61,848 nucleotides of DNA from Betaproteobacteria bacterium (GCA_009781175.1 WQYQ01000021.1:1-61848), one strand, 5' to 3'; counted from the stretch's first letter, positions 28,087 to 36,956 are shown. Numbers and translations: made by a program. The notes: generated by a model from the sequence alone, not told the origin.

Positions 28087-28863
28087 ATGTATACCGCATC
28101 TGGAACATTGGACAGGAACCAACTTGTTACCCAGTACGTGCCACTTGTAAAGCGGATTGCCTATCACTTGATGGCGAAGTTGCCCGCATCGGTTCAAGTT
28201 GAAGATATCGTCCAAAATGGGATGCTGGGTTTGCTTGATGCGATCAGCCGATATGAAGAGGGGCTAGGCGCGCAATTCGAAACCTATGCCGTGCAGCGGA
28301 TTCGCGGTGCGATGCTCGATGGTTTGCGCGAAAACGACTGGCTGCCGCGCAGCCTGCGGCGCGAAATGCGCCGCATCGAAACGGCTGTCCATCAGCTCGA
28401 ACAACAGTATGGCCGTCAACCGACCGAGCGCGAGCTGGCCGAATCGCTCGACATGACTTTGGCTGATTACCAAAAAATGTTGCAGGAAGCGCGTGGCTAT
28501 CAGCTCGTGTATTTCGAGGACTTCAGCGGCGAAGAGGAAGAGAATTTCCTCGACCGTCATGTCGCCAGCACCGAATACAATCCGCTCGACATTTTTGAAG
28601 ACAAGGCGATGCGCGAAACGCTGGTGCGCGCGATCGACGATCTTCCCGAGCGCGAAAAGACGGTCATGGGCCTGTACTACGAAGAAGATCTGAATCTGCG
28701 CGAAATCGGCGAAGTACTCGGGGTGTCCGAATCCCGCGTCTGCCAATTGCATAGCCAGGCAATCGCCCGGTTGCGCTCTCGCATTATGGGAACAATGCCG
28801 CATCCCGCGGCGGGTGAAAAGAAACGTGGGCGGGGACGCCGCGCGGCGGCTGCGGTAAACTGA
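28087..28863 (+). CDS. fliA: Flagellar sigma factor sigma-28
   Basis: A 258-residue sigma factor for late flagellar and motility genes, held inactive by FlgM until hook completion. Region 2 is clear (VKRIAYHLMAKLPASVQVEDIVQNGMLGLLDAI, then FETYAVQRIRGAMLDGLRENDW), as are region 3 (LRREMRRIE) and region 4 (LPEREKTVMGLYYEEDLNLREIGEVLGVSESRVCQLHSQAIARL). FlgM and several matching promoters are in this window. A GAGAG precedes the ATG. Confidence 0.97.
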   Translation: MYTASGTLDRNQLVTQYVPLVKRIAYHLMAKLPASVQVEDIVQNGMLGLLDAISRYEEGLGAQFETYAVQRIRGAMLDGLRENDWLPRSLRREMRRIETAVHQLEQQYGRQPTERELAESLDMTLADYQKMLQEARGYQLVYFEDFSGEEEENFLDRHVASTEYNPLDIFEDKAMRETLVRAIDDLPEREKTVMGLYYEEDLNLREIGEVLGVSESRVCQLHSQAIARLRSRIMGTMPHPAAGEKKRGRGRRAAAAVN

Positions 28864-28890
28864 ACTCAACAAGAGTTCTTCCCCTAAGCC

Positions 28891-29637
28891 ATGGACAAAA
28901 TCAGCATTGCCGGGCTGATTCTCGGCCTTACAGCGATTGTCATCGGACAAGTGCTCGAAGGCGGTCATATCGGTTCGCTGGTACAACCGACAGCGTTCAT
29001 GATCGTGATCGGCGGCACTTTGGGTGCCGTTATGCTACAAAGCCCGTTTCAGGTTTTTCGCCGTGGCGCATCGATGCTTGCGTGGGTGTTTCGGCCTCCA
29101 GTGCCGCCCTTCAGGCAAATCATCAATCAGGTTGTCACCTGGAGTCATACCGCGCGCAAGGATGGTCTGCTCGCGCTTGAGAAAAGTATTGCCGGATTGC
29201 CCGATCCATTTGCCGCAAAAGGCTTGCAACTGCTTGTCGATGGGGTCGAGCCGGAGCGTTTACGCGAAGTATTGGAAGTTGAAATCGTGAATTGGGAGCA
29301 GCAGCTCAAGACCAGCGCAAAAGTCTGGGAAGCCGCCGGCGGCTACGCGCCGACAATCGGGATTCTCGGCGCCGTGATGGGCTTGATTCACGTAATGGAA
29401 AATCTGACCGATCCAAGCAAGCTGGGCGCGGGGATTGCCGTCGCTTTCGTCGCCACGATCTATGGGGTCGGTTCCGCCAATTTAATCTTCCTGCCCGTGG
29501 CGAAAAAACTGCTCGCCCACATTTCGCGCATGGTCGCGATGCGGGAAATGCTTGTCGATGGTTTAGTCGCGATCGCGCATGGCGATAATCCGCGCATTAT
29601 CGAAAGCCGGCTCGAAGGTTACGTTTCCGAGCATTAA
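28891..29637 (+). CDS. motC: Flagellar motor stator protein, MotC/MotA family
   Basis: A 248-residue MotA-type stator subunit with four membrane segments, opening MDKISIAGLILGLTAIVIGQVLEGG. The order fliA-motC-motD and this N-terminus match the MotC group. Conserved prolines and charges appear in GYAPTIGILGAVMGLIHVM. It pairs with MotD to form a proton channel driving rotation. The ribosome site is weak. Confidence 0.93.
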   Translation: MDKISIAGLILGLTAIVIGQVLEGGHIGSLVQPTAFMIVIGGTLGAVMLQSPFQVFRRGASMLAWVFRPPVPPFRQIINQVVTWSHTARKDGLLALEKSIAGLPDPFAAKGLQLLVDGVEPERLREVLEVEIVNWEQQLKTSAKVWEAAGGYAPTIGILGAVMGLIHVMENLTDPSKLGAGIAVAFVATIYGVGSANLIFLPVAKKLLAHISRMVAMREMLVDGLVAIAHGDNPRIIESRLEGYVSEH

Positions 29638-29728
29638 AAGCCACTCACAAAACCCTGCATGTTTTGTACTGTCTGCGTTCACGTGCCTTGCCTGCACCGC
29701 TTCGCTGGGTTTTGTAAGCGGCTTTAAT
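29638..29728 (+). other. Imperfect long stem-loop between motC and motD
   Basis: AAAAGCCACTCACAAAACCC (from 29637) is nearly complementary to GGGTTTTGTAAGCGGCTTT (to about 29727), two mismatches, with a 50-base loop. It could protect or process the mRNA, or weakly terminate, since TTTAA follows. Confidence 0.5.
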
Positions 29729-29759
29729 CGCTGCGATACAGCCTGCAACGTTTCCTGCC

Positions 29760-29786
29760 TCAAGTCTTAAGATCTCTTGCCGTTTC
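29760..29786 (+). promoter_or_regulatory. Possible sigma-28 promoter before motD
   Basis: TCAAGTCT at 29760-29767, then 11 bases, then GCCGTTTC at 29779-29786. The spacing is the sigma-28 consensus, the -35 matches 6 of 8 and the -10 only the GCCG core. Plausible since motor genes are often sigma-28 dependent. Confidence 0.35.
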
Positions 29787-29814
29787 TTTATAAGGCATGA
29801 ATGAGAGGACGGAT

Positions 29815-30663
29815 ATGGCCGCCCGCCGCAAACACGAAGATGAGCATGACAACCACGAGCGCTGGCTCGTGTCCTACGCGGATTTCATTACGCTGCTATT
29901 CGCGTTTTTCGTTGTCATGTACGCGCTCAGCTCGGTTAATGAAGGGAAATACCGCGTCCTTTCGAACTCTCTGACTAGCGCTTTCCGCAACGTCACGACC
30001 AATTCCGAGGGTGCGCAAATCGTGCCGCTCCCCGCCGTGACGAGCACCACCGTCAAATCAAAACCGCAGCCGCATGACCAGGAAGTGAAACGCCAGCGTT
30101 TGCAGCAGCAAATGCAAAACATAGCCGAAGAAGTCCGCCGCACCCTGGCGCCGCTCGTGCGCGACGGCAAAGTCAGCGTCAACGAAGGGCCTTACGGCAT
30201 TAGCATCGAGATCAATGCCAGCGTGTTGTTCAATCCCGGCGATGCAACACTCGGTAGCGAGGCCGTGCATGCCTTGCGCGCAGTCGGCGAAGTGCTTGCG
30301 CGGGGCGATTTCCCGATCAAGGTCGAAGGCCACACCGACACATTGCCGATTGCCAATCCGGTTTTCCCTTCCAACTGGGAACTCTCCTCGGCACGCGCCT
30401 CTTCCGTGGTGCGGACTTTTATCGATTCCGGCGTCGATCCGAGCCGTCTGGCCGCAACCGGCTATGCCGATCAACGCCCGGTTGCGGATAACAACCTCCC
30501 CGAAGGACGGGCGCGCAATCGCCGGGTCGCAATCCTGGTCGAATCAATGCTGCCGCCCGAGCAGGAAACCCCCGCCGCGCCAAGCGTCACTGTGACACAT
30601 CCGGACGACAGCGCGTTTGGCGTACAGCTTCCCGCCGCATACCAGCCACCGCAAAAGCCATGA
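29815..30663 (+). CDS. motD: Flagellar motor stator protein, MotD/MotB family
   Basis: A 282-residue MotB-type subunit. The single membrane helix carries the proton-binding aspartate in VSYADFITLLFAFFVVMYALSS (about residues 19-40). The C-terminal OmpA-like peptidoglycan-binding domain shows VEGHTDTLPI, NWELSSARASSVV and RARNRRVAILVE. The ATG at 29815 has GAGAGG seven bases upstream; another in-frame ATG at 29797 has only an overly close AAGG. Confidence 0.93.
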   Translation: MAARRKHEDEHDNHERWLVSYADFITLLFAFFVVMYALSSVNEGKYRVLSNSLTSAFRNVTTNSEGAQIVPLPAVTSTTVKSKPQPHDQEVKRQRLQQQMQNIAEEVRRTLAPLVRDGKVSVNEGPYGISIEINASVLFNPGDATLGSEAVHALRAVGEVLARGDFPIKVEGHTDTLPIANPVFPSNWELSSARASSVVRTFIDSGVDPSRLAATGYADQRPVADNNLPEGRARNRRVAILVESMLPPEQETPAAPSVTVTHPDDSAFGVQLPAAYQPPQKP

Positions 30664-30854
30664 CGCCCGAGGAGCGATTCCGGTTGAACGCTGGAGCCAA
30701 GGAACACCGTTTGCAGAAAATGCGCGAGCGGCTGGAAGCAGCTACGCCGACACAACGAAAAATCCACCGCCGCCGTTCGGGCTGGGGTGGATTCTGGTTC
30801 ATCGTGGCGGTGATCGTTATCGGCTGGTTCGGTCGTCGCATAGGTCTAGTCTGA
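30660..30854 (+). CDS. Small single-pass membrane protein, unknown function
   Basis: A 64-residue protein that starts inside the motD stop (ATGA overlap). The first 40 residues are basic (RFRLNAGAKEHRLQKMRERLEA, HRRR) and the last 22 form one membrane helix (GGFWFIVAVIVIGWFGRRIGLV). The overlap makes translation plausible. I do not recognise the family; a link to the motor is only by position. Confidence 0.5.
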   Translation: MTPEERFRLNAGAKEHRLQKMRERLEAATPTQRKIHRRRSGWGGFWFIVAVIVIGWFGRRIGLV

Positions 30855-30969
30855 AAGACGAACCGAACGCGCGGTAAATACCGTCAGCTCGCAGGAGGGG
30901 TTGAGTGCCGCGAACCCCATTTCTTTGCAAGCCCCGCTTAACCCGCACGCGCTTTTGCGTTAGAACGGT

Positions 30970-31578
30970 TTAGTGGCGGTCACGATCCCTGTTGTCGTGC
31001 CTACGATCTTCATTATCGTGCCTGTCCCTGCTTTGCGGCGGAGGATTGCCCGGCCGATTGTCGTAGTGCGGGTTGCCGCGCGGTGGCGGGTTGCCATGAG
31101 GCGGCTGGTTGTTATAAGACTGCGGTGCAGCATCCCGGCGCACCTCCCTGACCGGCGGACGATGGCTGTCTGGGGGCGGCGGCGGGCGGTGGCCGACTTG
31201 GCGGTCGAACTCTGGCCGCCGCTGGTCATAGTAGCTTCGATGGTTCTGGTAATGCGGAACGTACACACGCTGATACCAGTTGCGATCGACGAAGTACACA
31301 GGCCGATTACAAGCGTTGTAACGGCCACAGTATTCGCCCCAGCGGCCATATTGTTCCGGCGGCACATAGAGATAAAGCGGCGCTATGCCCACGGCTGCCG
31401 GCTGGACAGCCACCGGCTGCTGATAAATCAGGGCGGGCGGCGGAGCGTTGCCGATGTCGATAGCTCCGTAGAACCCCGGCACGCCGACCGACACGGATAT
31501 TTGTGCCTGTGCATGACTCACGGCAACGGCCGCCAAGAGTATGCCGGCGGTGAAGTGCGAAATGGTTTTGATTTTCAT
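30970..31578 (-). CDS. Exported proline-rich, basic protein of unknown function
   Basis: A 202-residue protein with a signal peptide (MKIKTISHFTAGILLAAVAVSHAQA, cleavage after AQA). The mature part has GVPGFYGAIDIGN, a tyrosine/cysteine-containing middle (YGRWGEYCGRYNAC, VYFVDRNWYQ), and a long tail of Pro, Arg, Asn, His and Asp in low-complexity repeats. Similar small periplasmic proteins are common in betaproteobacteria but uncharacterised. Start chosen for the signal peptide; the ribosome site is weak. Confidence 0.65.
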   Translation of the reverse strand: MKIKTISHFTAGILLAAVAVSHAQAQISVSVGVPGFYGAIDIGNAPPPALIYQQPVAVQPAAVGIAPLYLYVPPEQYGRWGEYCGRYNACNRPVYFVDRNWYQRVYVPHYQNHRSYYDQRRPEFDRQVGHRPPPPPDSHRPPVREVRRDAAPQSYNNQPPHGNPPPRGNPHYDNRPGNPPPQSRDRHDNEDRRHDNRDRDRH

Positions 31579-31729
31579 AGCGCTGCTTTCGAATAAAACG
31601 TCCAAATAAAATACTCTGATTTTTGAATGGGCGCTTACGCCCATAAGGTTTCATTTTCTTTCTGAGGTCATGAACACGGCAGGAGGGGGAGTGTTGCCAA
31701 ACCCATTGCCACAAGGAGCCGGTTGAATA

Positions 31730-32266
31730 ATGACATTGAATTCGATGCTCCCCCGCGAAGACAGCGAGGAAAACGATTGGCCGCCTCTTTCCACGGGCGC
31801 GGCGCTTGCGCTGTCGCTGCTGGCGGCATGGATTGCGTGGCAACATTTCCTGACCGCCGATGCATGGGTGTTTTTGCTCGACAACGCCAACTTGGCTCTG
31901 CATGAGGCCGGGCATCCCATTGTCGGTTTGTTTTCGGACCGTTTGTCCGTCTATGGTGGGACGATTTTTCAGTTGCTGTTCCCGATCCTGTTCGTGCATT
32001 ACTTCTGGCGCCAACGCCAGACGGCGGGCTGGGCCGCCTCGCTGCTCTGGCTAGCCGACAACTTGATGAACATCGGGCGCTACATGAAAGACGCTCGCGC
32101 CCAATTGCTTCCCCTGGTCGGTGGCGACCACGATTGGACGGAAATTTTCAGCCGCTGGGATGTGCTGGCCCACGATGTGCGCATTGGCAACAGCTTTAAA
32201 ATGCTCGGGCTTGGTCTTGCTGTATATGCCGTTTGGTGGGTGTGGCGGCACCGCGGCCACGATTGA
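31730..32266 (+). CDS. Multi-pass membrane protein with HEAGH metallopeptidase-like motif
   Basis: A 178-residue inner-membrane protein with about four hydrophobic segments. In the second there is LALHEAGHPIVGLFSD, a HExxH zinc-binding pattern followed by the glycine spacing seen in M50-like intramembrane proteases; the later segment LLWLADNLMNIGRYMKDAR could supply a third ligand. It may be a small zinc-dependent membrane peptidase or an inactive relative. AGGAG precedes the start. It is flanked by the proline-rich exported protein and flgN with no operon partner. Confidence 0.6.
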   Translation: MTLNSMLPREDSEENDWPPLSTGAALALSLLAAWIAWQHFLTADAWVFLLDNANLALHEAGHPIVGLFSDRLSVYGGTIFQLLFPILFVHYFWRQRQTAGWAASLLWLADNLMNIGRYMKDARAQLLPLVGGDHDWTEIFSRWDVLAHDVRIGNSFKMLGLGLAVYAVWWVWRHRGHD

Positions 32267-32282
32267 TGGAGTTTTTTTACGT

Positions 32283-32759
32283 TTAGACGGTGCCGAACGA
32301 GCGGCCGCCGGGACGGGATGAGGTGTGACCTTCGGAATCGTAAAGTGAAGGCCCTGCCACTGCCATCAACACATTCAAAGCGAGTTGGTTGTGGTGAAGA
32401 TTGTGTTGAATGAGCTGGCCGTTTGAATTGTTGAGTTCTTGCGCTTGTTTGGCCAAATCCAAATAGCGTTGCCACAGTGCTTGAGTCGTTTCAGGCTGGG
32501 TCTCGATGAAGGCCGATATCCCACGTGGACTTGGATCGATACCGTGACGGGCAAGGGTAAGCGCGCGGGTATTTTCGCTGTTTTGCAGCTGGTGAATCAC
32601 CGTGGTTTTTTCTTTCGCCAGAGAGAGTAAGGCTTCGACGTCTAAATTGTTCAGCAACTCTCTTTCGCGTTCGAGCAAGCGGATGAAATGATTCAGCTGG
32701 CCGAAACCTTCGGCCAGCATGGCATTGAATTGGATTGTGAGGACTGGTGGGTTTGCCAA
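32283..32759 (-). CDS. flgN: Flagellar chaperone FlgN
   Basis: A 158-residue helical protein that escorts the hook-filament junction proteins FlgK and FlgL to the export gate. The pattern LLERERELLNNLDVEALLSLAKEKTTVIHQLQ is typical of the family. The reading frame opens with TTG at 32759; an ATG at 32720 is the alternative but has no ribosome site. Follows flgM by 22 bases. Confidence 0.88.
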   Translation of the reverse strand: MANPPVLTIQFNAMLAEGFGQLNHFIRLLERERELLNNLDVEALLSLAKEKTTVIHQLQNSENTRALTLARHGIDPSPRGISAFIETQPETTQALWQRYLDLAKQAQELNNSNGQLIQHNLHHNQLALNVLMAVAGPSLYDSEGHTSSRPGGRSFGTV

Positions 32760-32781
32760 GGCGTTTGTTTAAGACCTGTAA

Positions 32782-33081
32782 TTAGGCTTTCTGCGGTTGA
32801 GCCTGCAACATTTGCTTCACGCTGTCGATCAGCGCGTCGGCGACTTTTTCCGGATTGACCTTGAACTGGCCGTCCGTAATGGCTTGTTTGATCTCGTTGA
32901 CCTTCGCCGTGTTGACCTCCGAGGTGTTGGCCAATGCGCTTTCGATCTGACCATGGCGGGAAAGTTCGATTTTGGATGTGTCGGCAGTGCTGACCTTGTT
33001 GGATCCGTTAGACGGATGCCGCACCTTCATGTCATTACTGTTGCTGGCGCCGATAGATGCCAGTGTGTTATCGATTTTCAT
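32782..33081 (-). CDS. flgM: Anti-sigma-28 factor FlgM
   Basis: A 99-residue, mostly disordered inhibitor of FliA exported through the finished hook. The N-terminal half is polar (low complexity S/N/T) and the C-terminal half holds the sigma-binding helices (VNTAKVNEIKQAITDGQFKVNPEKVADALIDSV). GGAG lies before the ATG at 33081. It has its own sigma-28 promoter, forming the usual negative feedback. Confidence 0.93.
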   Translation of the reverse strand: MKIDNTLASIGASNSNDMKVRHPSNGSNKVSTADTSKIELSRHGQIESALANTSEVNTAKVNEIKQAITDGQFKVNPEKVADALIDSVKQMLQAQPQKA

Positions 33082-33118
33082 TACGTCGCTCCAGTTTTCG
33101 TGCTTCTAGTTAGCCCTT

Positions 33119-33145
33119 CTATCGGCAGGCGGAATGGGATCTTTA
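33119..33145 (-). promoter_or_regulatory. Sigma-28 promoter of flgM
   Basis: On the minus strand: TAAAGATC (33145-33138), exactly 11 bases, GCCGATAG (33126-33119). This matches TAAAGTTT-N11-GCCGATAA at 13 of 16 positions and lies 38 bases upstream of the flgM start. Confidence 0.88.
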
Positions 33146-33170
33146 ATATTCTAGTGTGTTTTCTCGAGCC

Positions 33171-33851
33171 TTAGCGGACAACTTCGACCACTCCGTCTTT
33201 GCGTGCAAGACCTTCAATGATGCGCCCGTCGCTCAGGCGAACCTGTACGACTTGTCCTTCCGCAGCCGCAAGCAGGGCCGTACCTTCATTAACGGCTTCA
33301 AAACCGTCGCCTCGATAGACCACACGCACTTTTTGTCCGCGTTGAACGGCAGTTGCGACAAGTAGCTGGTCCGTGCGTAAAGCGGCACCGGACAAAACCG
33401 GGAGGCGCAGCGTTTGTCCGCTGGTTTGTTCGGGCGTGCGCAATACGCCAGGCGGTTGGCTGGCGACATCTCCATGCTGCATTTTCCAATCCGCAGGGCT
33501 TAGAACCGTGCCGGCCGCCAAGGGCCGGGCGGCCGTCAGGTATTCGCCCTGGACCCGCACCCGGACTGGAACGTAAATCGTCCAGCGTGGTTCCTCGCAG
33601 CGCACGCCCACGACGGTCGCGCCCCACGCGCGCCGTCCCGCGGGAAAGAAGGCTTCCGGGCGCGGGCAGTCGCGCGCCTGGCGGGGCAGGGCGGCGTCGC
33701 GGATTTCGATGCTCACCGGGTCGGTGAAATTCTGTGTCTCGCGTTTGAGAAAGCCTTCGATCAGCGGGCGCAACTCGGGCTCCGCAGCGAAACTCGCGGG
33801 AGTCGCAGCGCACAGGCTGGCGATAAGGATGAGATGAGCTGCGCAACGCAT
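33171..33851 (-). CDS. flgA: Flagellar P-ring assembly chaperone FlgA
   Basis: A 226-residue periplasmic protein required for P-ring (FlgI) assembly. It has a signal peptide (MRCAAHLILIASLCAATPASFAAE), then the SAF-like domain with ARPLAAGTVLSPADWK and the C-terminal GQKVRVVYRGDGFEAVNEGTALLAAAEGQVVQVRL. The start at 33851 gives the signal peptide and has GGAGA upstream; the open frame extends a further 246 bases but without support. Divergent from flgB. Confidence 0.94.
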   Translation of the reverse strand: MRCAAHLILIASLCAATPASFAAEPELRPLIEGFLKRETQNFTDPVSIEIRDAALPRQARDCPRPEAFFPAGRRAWGATVVGVRCEEPRWTIYVPVRVRVQGEYLTAARPLAAGTVLSPADWKMQHGDVASQPPGVLRTPEQTSGQTLRLPVLSGAALRTDQLLVATAVQRGQKVRVVYRGDGFEAVNEGTALLAAAEGQVVQVRLSDGRIIEGLARKDGVVEVVR

Positions 33852-33985
33852 GAATGGATTCTCCCATGTATCTGACCGGCAAGCCTTGCCGCCGGGAAGG
33901 CGGCCTTTGCCGCTTGGAGGGCTGAATTGCCGCCGCAAACCCCGCTTTTTCGACCGAATGATAGCGCTGCGGCCGTTCGAAAATG

Positions 33986-34002
33986 CTGGCACGGAAGCTG
34001 CA
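33986..34002 (+). promoter_or_regulatory. Sigma-54 promoter of the flgBCDEF... operon
   Basis: CTGGCACG-GAAG-CTGCA: GG at 33988-33989 and GC at 33999-34000 are ten bases apart, and TGGCACG is the exact -24 consensus. It is about 70 bases upstream of flgB, as expected for the rod-hook operon in polar flagellates. Confidence 0.85.
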
Positions 34003-34070
34003 ATAGGGTAAGCAGTGAAAGTTGCTGCTGATTCGCTCCCAGCCGCAACGCCTTCACCAGGAGAGTCGTG

Positions 34071-34481
34071 ATGAGTATGACCACTATCGATCGCCACTTA
34101 AGCTTTCAGCAAAACGCGCTGAATCTGCGCGCCTACCGGCAGGAAGTGCTGGCGGCGAACATCGCGAACGCTGATACACCGAACTACAAGGCGCGCGACA
34201 TTAACTTTCGCGAAGCGCTCTTGGGTACGCTCAACGGGAAATACCAGACGCTTGCCTTGGCTACGACCGCTCCAGCCCATATTCAAGGCGGCGCAAAAAG
34301 CGTTCCTGCGGATAGCTTTCTTAAATACCGTGGCGAGCATCAATCCTCGGTTGATGGAAACACGGTCGAGATGGATACCGAACGTTCCGCCTTTACCGAG
34401 AACTCGGTGCAATACACGGCCAGCGTTACCTTTATCAATGGGCTCCTGCGCACGATGCAGCAGGCGATCCAGAACCAGTGA
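34071..34481 (+). CDS. flgB: Flagellar proximal rod protein FlgB
   Basis: A 136-residue rod protein, the first rod subunit above the MS ring. It has the rod-family N-terminus (NALNLRAYRQEVLAANIANADTPNYKARDINF) and the C-terminal helix ending VTFINGLLRTMQQAIQ. ATG at 34071 with GGAG upstream. Begins the rod-hook operon. Confidence 0.96.
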   Translation: MSMTTIDRHLSFQQNALNLRAYRQEVLAANIANADTPNYKARDINFREALLGTLNGKYQTLALATTAPAHIQGGAKSVPADSFLKYRGEHQSSVDGNTVEMDTERSAFTENSVQYTASVTFINGLLRTMQQAIQNQ

Positions 34482-34495
34482 AGGAGTGACGCGCG

Positions 34496-34906
34496 ATGAG
34501 CATGCTTAATGTTTTCAAGGTTGCAGGTTCGGCGCTGACCGCTCAGTCGGTTCGCCTGAATGCGGTGGCCAGTAACCTCGCCAATGCGGAAAGCGTGGTC
34601 CAGTCGGATGGCACGCCTTACCGCGCCAAACAGGTTGTTTTCGAAGCCAAGCAGGTTGCCGGCGATAACGCTTCGGTGGGGGTCCAGGTTAAACAGATGG
34701 TGGAATCGGCGGCGCCGCCGCGGATCGTTTATGACCCGAAAAATCCGGCCGCGAATACCGACGGTTATGTTGAATTGCCGAATGTGGATGTCGTCGAGGA
34801 AATGGTGAACATGATTTCGGCTTCACGCTCTTACCAGACGAATACTGAAGTCATGGCGACCGCAAAGACCTTGGCAGAGCGAACGCTCACGATCGGTCAG
34901 AGTTAA
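34496..34906 (+). CDS. flgC: Flagellar proximal rod protein FlgC
   Basis: A 136-residue rod protein. Family marks: [13 protein letters not shown] near the start, [39 protein letters not shown] near the end. 14 bases after flgB. Confidence 0.97.
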   Translation: MSMLNVFKVAGSALTAQSVRLNAVASNLANAESVVQSDGTPYRAKQVVFEAKQVAGDNASVGVQVKQMVESAAPPRIVYDPKNPAANTDGYVELPNVDVVEEMVNMISASRSYQTNTEVMATAKTLAERTLTIGQS

Positions 34907-34918
34907 GGGAAATAGACT

Positions 34919-35602
34919 ATGAGCACGACGAGCGGAGTAACGAGCACAGTTGGCGCGGATGTCCTGAGCGCGGTGAATACGCGCCAGACTACGAATACAA
35001 GCAGTGCCATGGAGGATACGAAAAATCAGTTCCTGACAATGCTGACAACGCAGTTGAAAAATCAGGATCCGATGAATCCGATGGATAACGCGCAGATGAC
35101 GACTCAGCTTGCGCAGATCAACATGGTTGATGGAATCAACCAGGTCAATGCCAACCTGCTGTCGATTCTCGACAATTTCCAGATGGGGGAAATGACGCAG
35201 GCGGCGGCCATGGTGGGCCGGGCGGTGCTGGTTCAGGGTTCCGGGCTGCAACTGGCCGACGGCATGTCGGTCGGCGGTTTCGAACTGACTTCGCCCGCCG
35301 ATAACGTCACGGCGTCGATCTTCGATGCGAACGGCCGCCAGGTCGCGACGGTGAATCTGGGCGAGGCCGATGTTGGGTCGCATGTCTTCCTCTGGGATGG
35401 CATGACCGATAGCGGCGATGTGGCGGCGGACGGCGATTACACCGTCAAACTTTCTGCGGTGCAAGCCGGCGCACAAGTCGATATCACTGGATTACAGCTC
35501 GGAACGGTCACCAACGTGATTCGCAACGGCAACAGCGCCGATCTCCAGGTCGGGCAACTCGGCATCTTCAAGATGTCGGACATCAGGCAAATCTTGTCTT
35601 GA
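34919..35602 (+). CDS. flgD: Hook-capping protein FlgD
   Basis: A 227-residue scaffold that caps the growing hook and is discarded later. The N-terminus contains the secretion/cap signature FLTMLTTQLKNQDPMNPMDNAQMTTQLAQ; the C-terminal part has a FlgD Ig-like/Tudor fold with VFLWDGMTDSGDVAADGDYTV. In operon order. Confidence 0.96.
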   Translation: MSTTSGVTSTVGADVLSAVNTRQTTNTSSAMEDTKNQFLTMLTTQLKNQDPMNPMDNAQMTTQLAQINMVDGINQVNANLLSILDNFQMGEMTQAAAMVGRAVLVQGSGLQLADGMSVGGFELTSPADNVTASIFDANGRQVATVNLGEADVGSHVFLWDGMTDSGDVAADGDYTVKLSAVQAGAQVDITGLQLGTVTNVIRNGNSADLQVGQLGIFKMSDIRQILS

Positions 35603-35624
35603 AGCGGTAGAAAGGGAATCCGAA

Positions 35625-36869
35625 ATGGCATTTCAACAGGGTCTCAGCGGTCTTAGCGGCGCGTCCATGGCGCTCGATGTGATCAGCAACAACGTTGCGA
35701 ACTCGAGCACGGTTGGCTTCAAGGGCGCTACCACCAAGTTCGGCGATGTCTATGCCGCGGCGCTTAATGGCGCGGCGTCCGGCGTGCAGGTCGGTATCGG
35801 CGTCGCGACGGCTCAGGTTGCGCAGTCATTCACGCAAGGCAACGTTACGCCTACGAATAACCCACTCGACATCGCGATCAACGGAAATGGCTTTTTCCAG
35901 ATCCGCCAGCCTGATGGCTCGATGGCTTATACCCGCAATGGACAGTTCGAACTGGATAAGAGCGGTTACATCGTTACGCCGCAAAGTGCGCATTTGCAGG
36001 GTTACCCGATTGGCGCGCCAAACGGCCCGGCTTCCGATCTCAAGCTGGATACCTCGGATATCCCGCCGTGCATCACTTCAAGCGTGAAGCTGGGATTGAA
36101 TCTCGATTCACGCAGTGAGCCGCCGACGGTTCCGTTCCAGAGCACAGCGACGAATCCGCTACCCGACCCGCTTTCGTACAACGCATCAACCTCGGTCGCC
36201 CTGTACGACTCTTTGGGCAACTCGCATATCTTTACGATGTATTTCGTTTCCCTGGCGGATGGCAACTGGGACGTCCTTGCCTCGACCGATGGGGCACCGG
36301 CGACCTCCCTTTCCGCTGGCGGAGCAGGTACGCCAACGATCAGCTTCGATCAGTCGGGCGCTTTGACGACGACGATGCCTGTGGATGTTGGCGCTCAGAT
36401 CGATCCGATCTACGGTGCGGCCTCGCCGATTTCATTCACGCTCGATTGCACCGGCTCCTCGCAGTACGGCAGCGCCTTTGGTGTCAATCGGCTGGAAAAC
36501 GATGGCTATGCTTCCGGCCGCCTGACGGGCATCACGATCGGGCAGGATGGCCAGGTTCTCGGGCGCTACAGCAATGGCCAGTCGAAGAATGTCGGACGCA
36601 TCGTGATGGCGAACTTCGCCGATCCGAATGGCCTGATCTCGCTTGGACAAAACCTCTGGGGCGAGTCCCTGGCGTCGGGGCAGCCGATGGTGGGCGCTCC
36701 AGGCAGCGGCAGCCTGGGGCAATTAGTATCCGGAGCGATTGAGGAGTCGAACGTCGATCTGACAAAGGAACTGGTCAACATGATCATCCAGCAGCGCAAC
36801 TACCAGGCCAACTCGCAATCGATCAAGACGCAGGACCAGATTTTGCAAACCCTGGTCAATCTGAGGTAA
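35625..36869 (+). CDS. flgE: Flagellar hook protein FlgE
   Basis: A 414-residue hook subunit. N-terminal MAFQQGLSGLSGASMALDVISNNVANSSTVGFK, the middle surface domains, and the C-terminal coiled-coil SNVDLTKELVNMIIQQRNYQANSQSIKTQDQILQTLVNLR. Full length. A strong hairpin follows its stop. Confidence 0.97.
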   Translation: MAFQQGLSGLSGASMALDVISNNVANSSTVGFKGATTKFGDVYAAALNGAASGVQVGIGVATAQVAQSFTQGNVTPTNNPLDIAINGNGFFQIRQPDGSMAYTRNGQFELDKSGYIVTPQSAHLQGYPIGAPNGPASDLKLDTSDIPPCITSSVKLGLNLDSRSEPPTVPFQSTATNPLPDPLSYNASTSVALYDSLGNSHIFTMYFVSLADGNWDVLASTDGAPATSLSAGGAGTPTISFDQSGALTTTMPVDVGAQIDPIYGAASPISFTLDCTGSSQYGSAFGVNRLENDGYASGRLTGITIGQDGQVLGRYSNGQSKNVGRIVMANFADPNGLISLGQNLWGESLASGQPMVGAPGSGSLGQLVSGAIEESNVDLTKELVNMIIQQRNYQANSQSIKTQDQILQTLVNLR

Positions 36870-36896
36870 TCACGGCAGGTGAGGGTGTGGCCCACA

Positions 36897-36925
36897 CAGG
36901 TTCCAAGGTCGGGCCTTGGAACCTG
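36897..36925 (+). other. Stem-loop between flgE and flgF
   Basis: CAGGTTCCAAGG (36897-36908) pairs perfectly with CCTTGGAACCTG (36914-36925). No T-run follows, so it is more likely an mRNA stabiliser that raises flgE (hook needs many copies) than a terminator. A smaller stem GTGTGG/CCACAC precedes it. Confidence 0.7.
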
Positions 36926-36956
36926 TTCATAGCCCCAACGGAAACGGACGATACAC

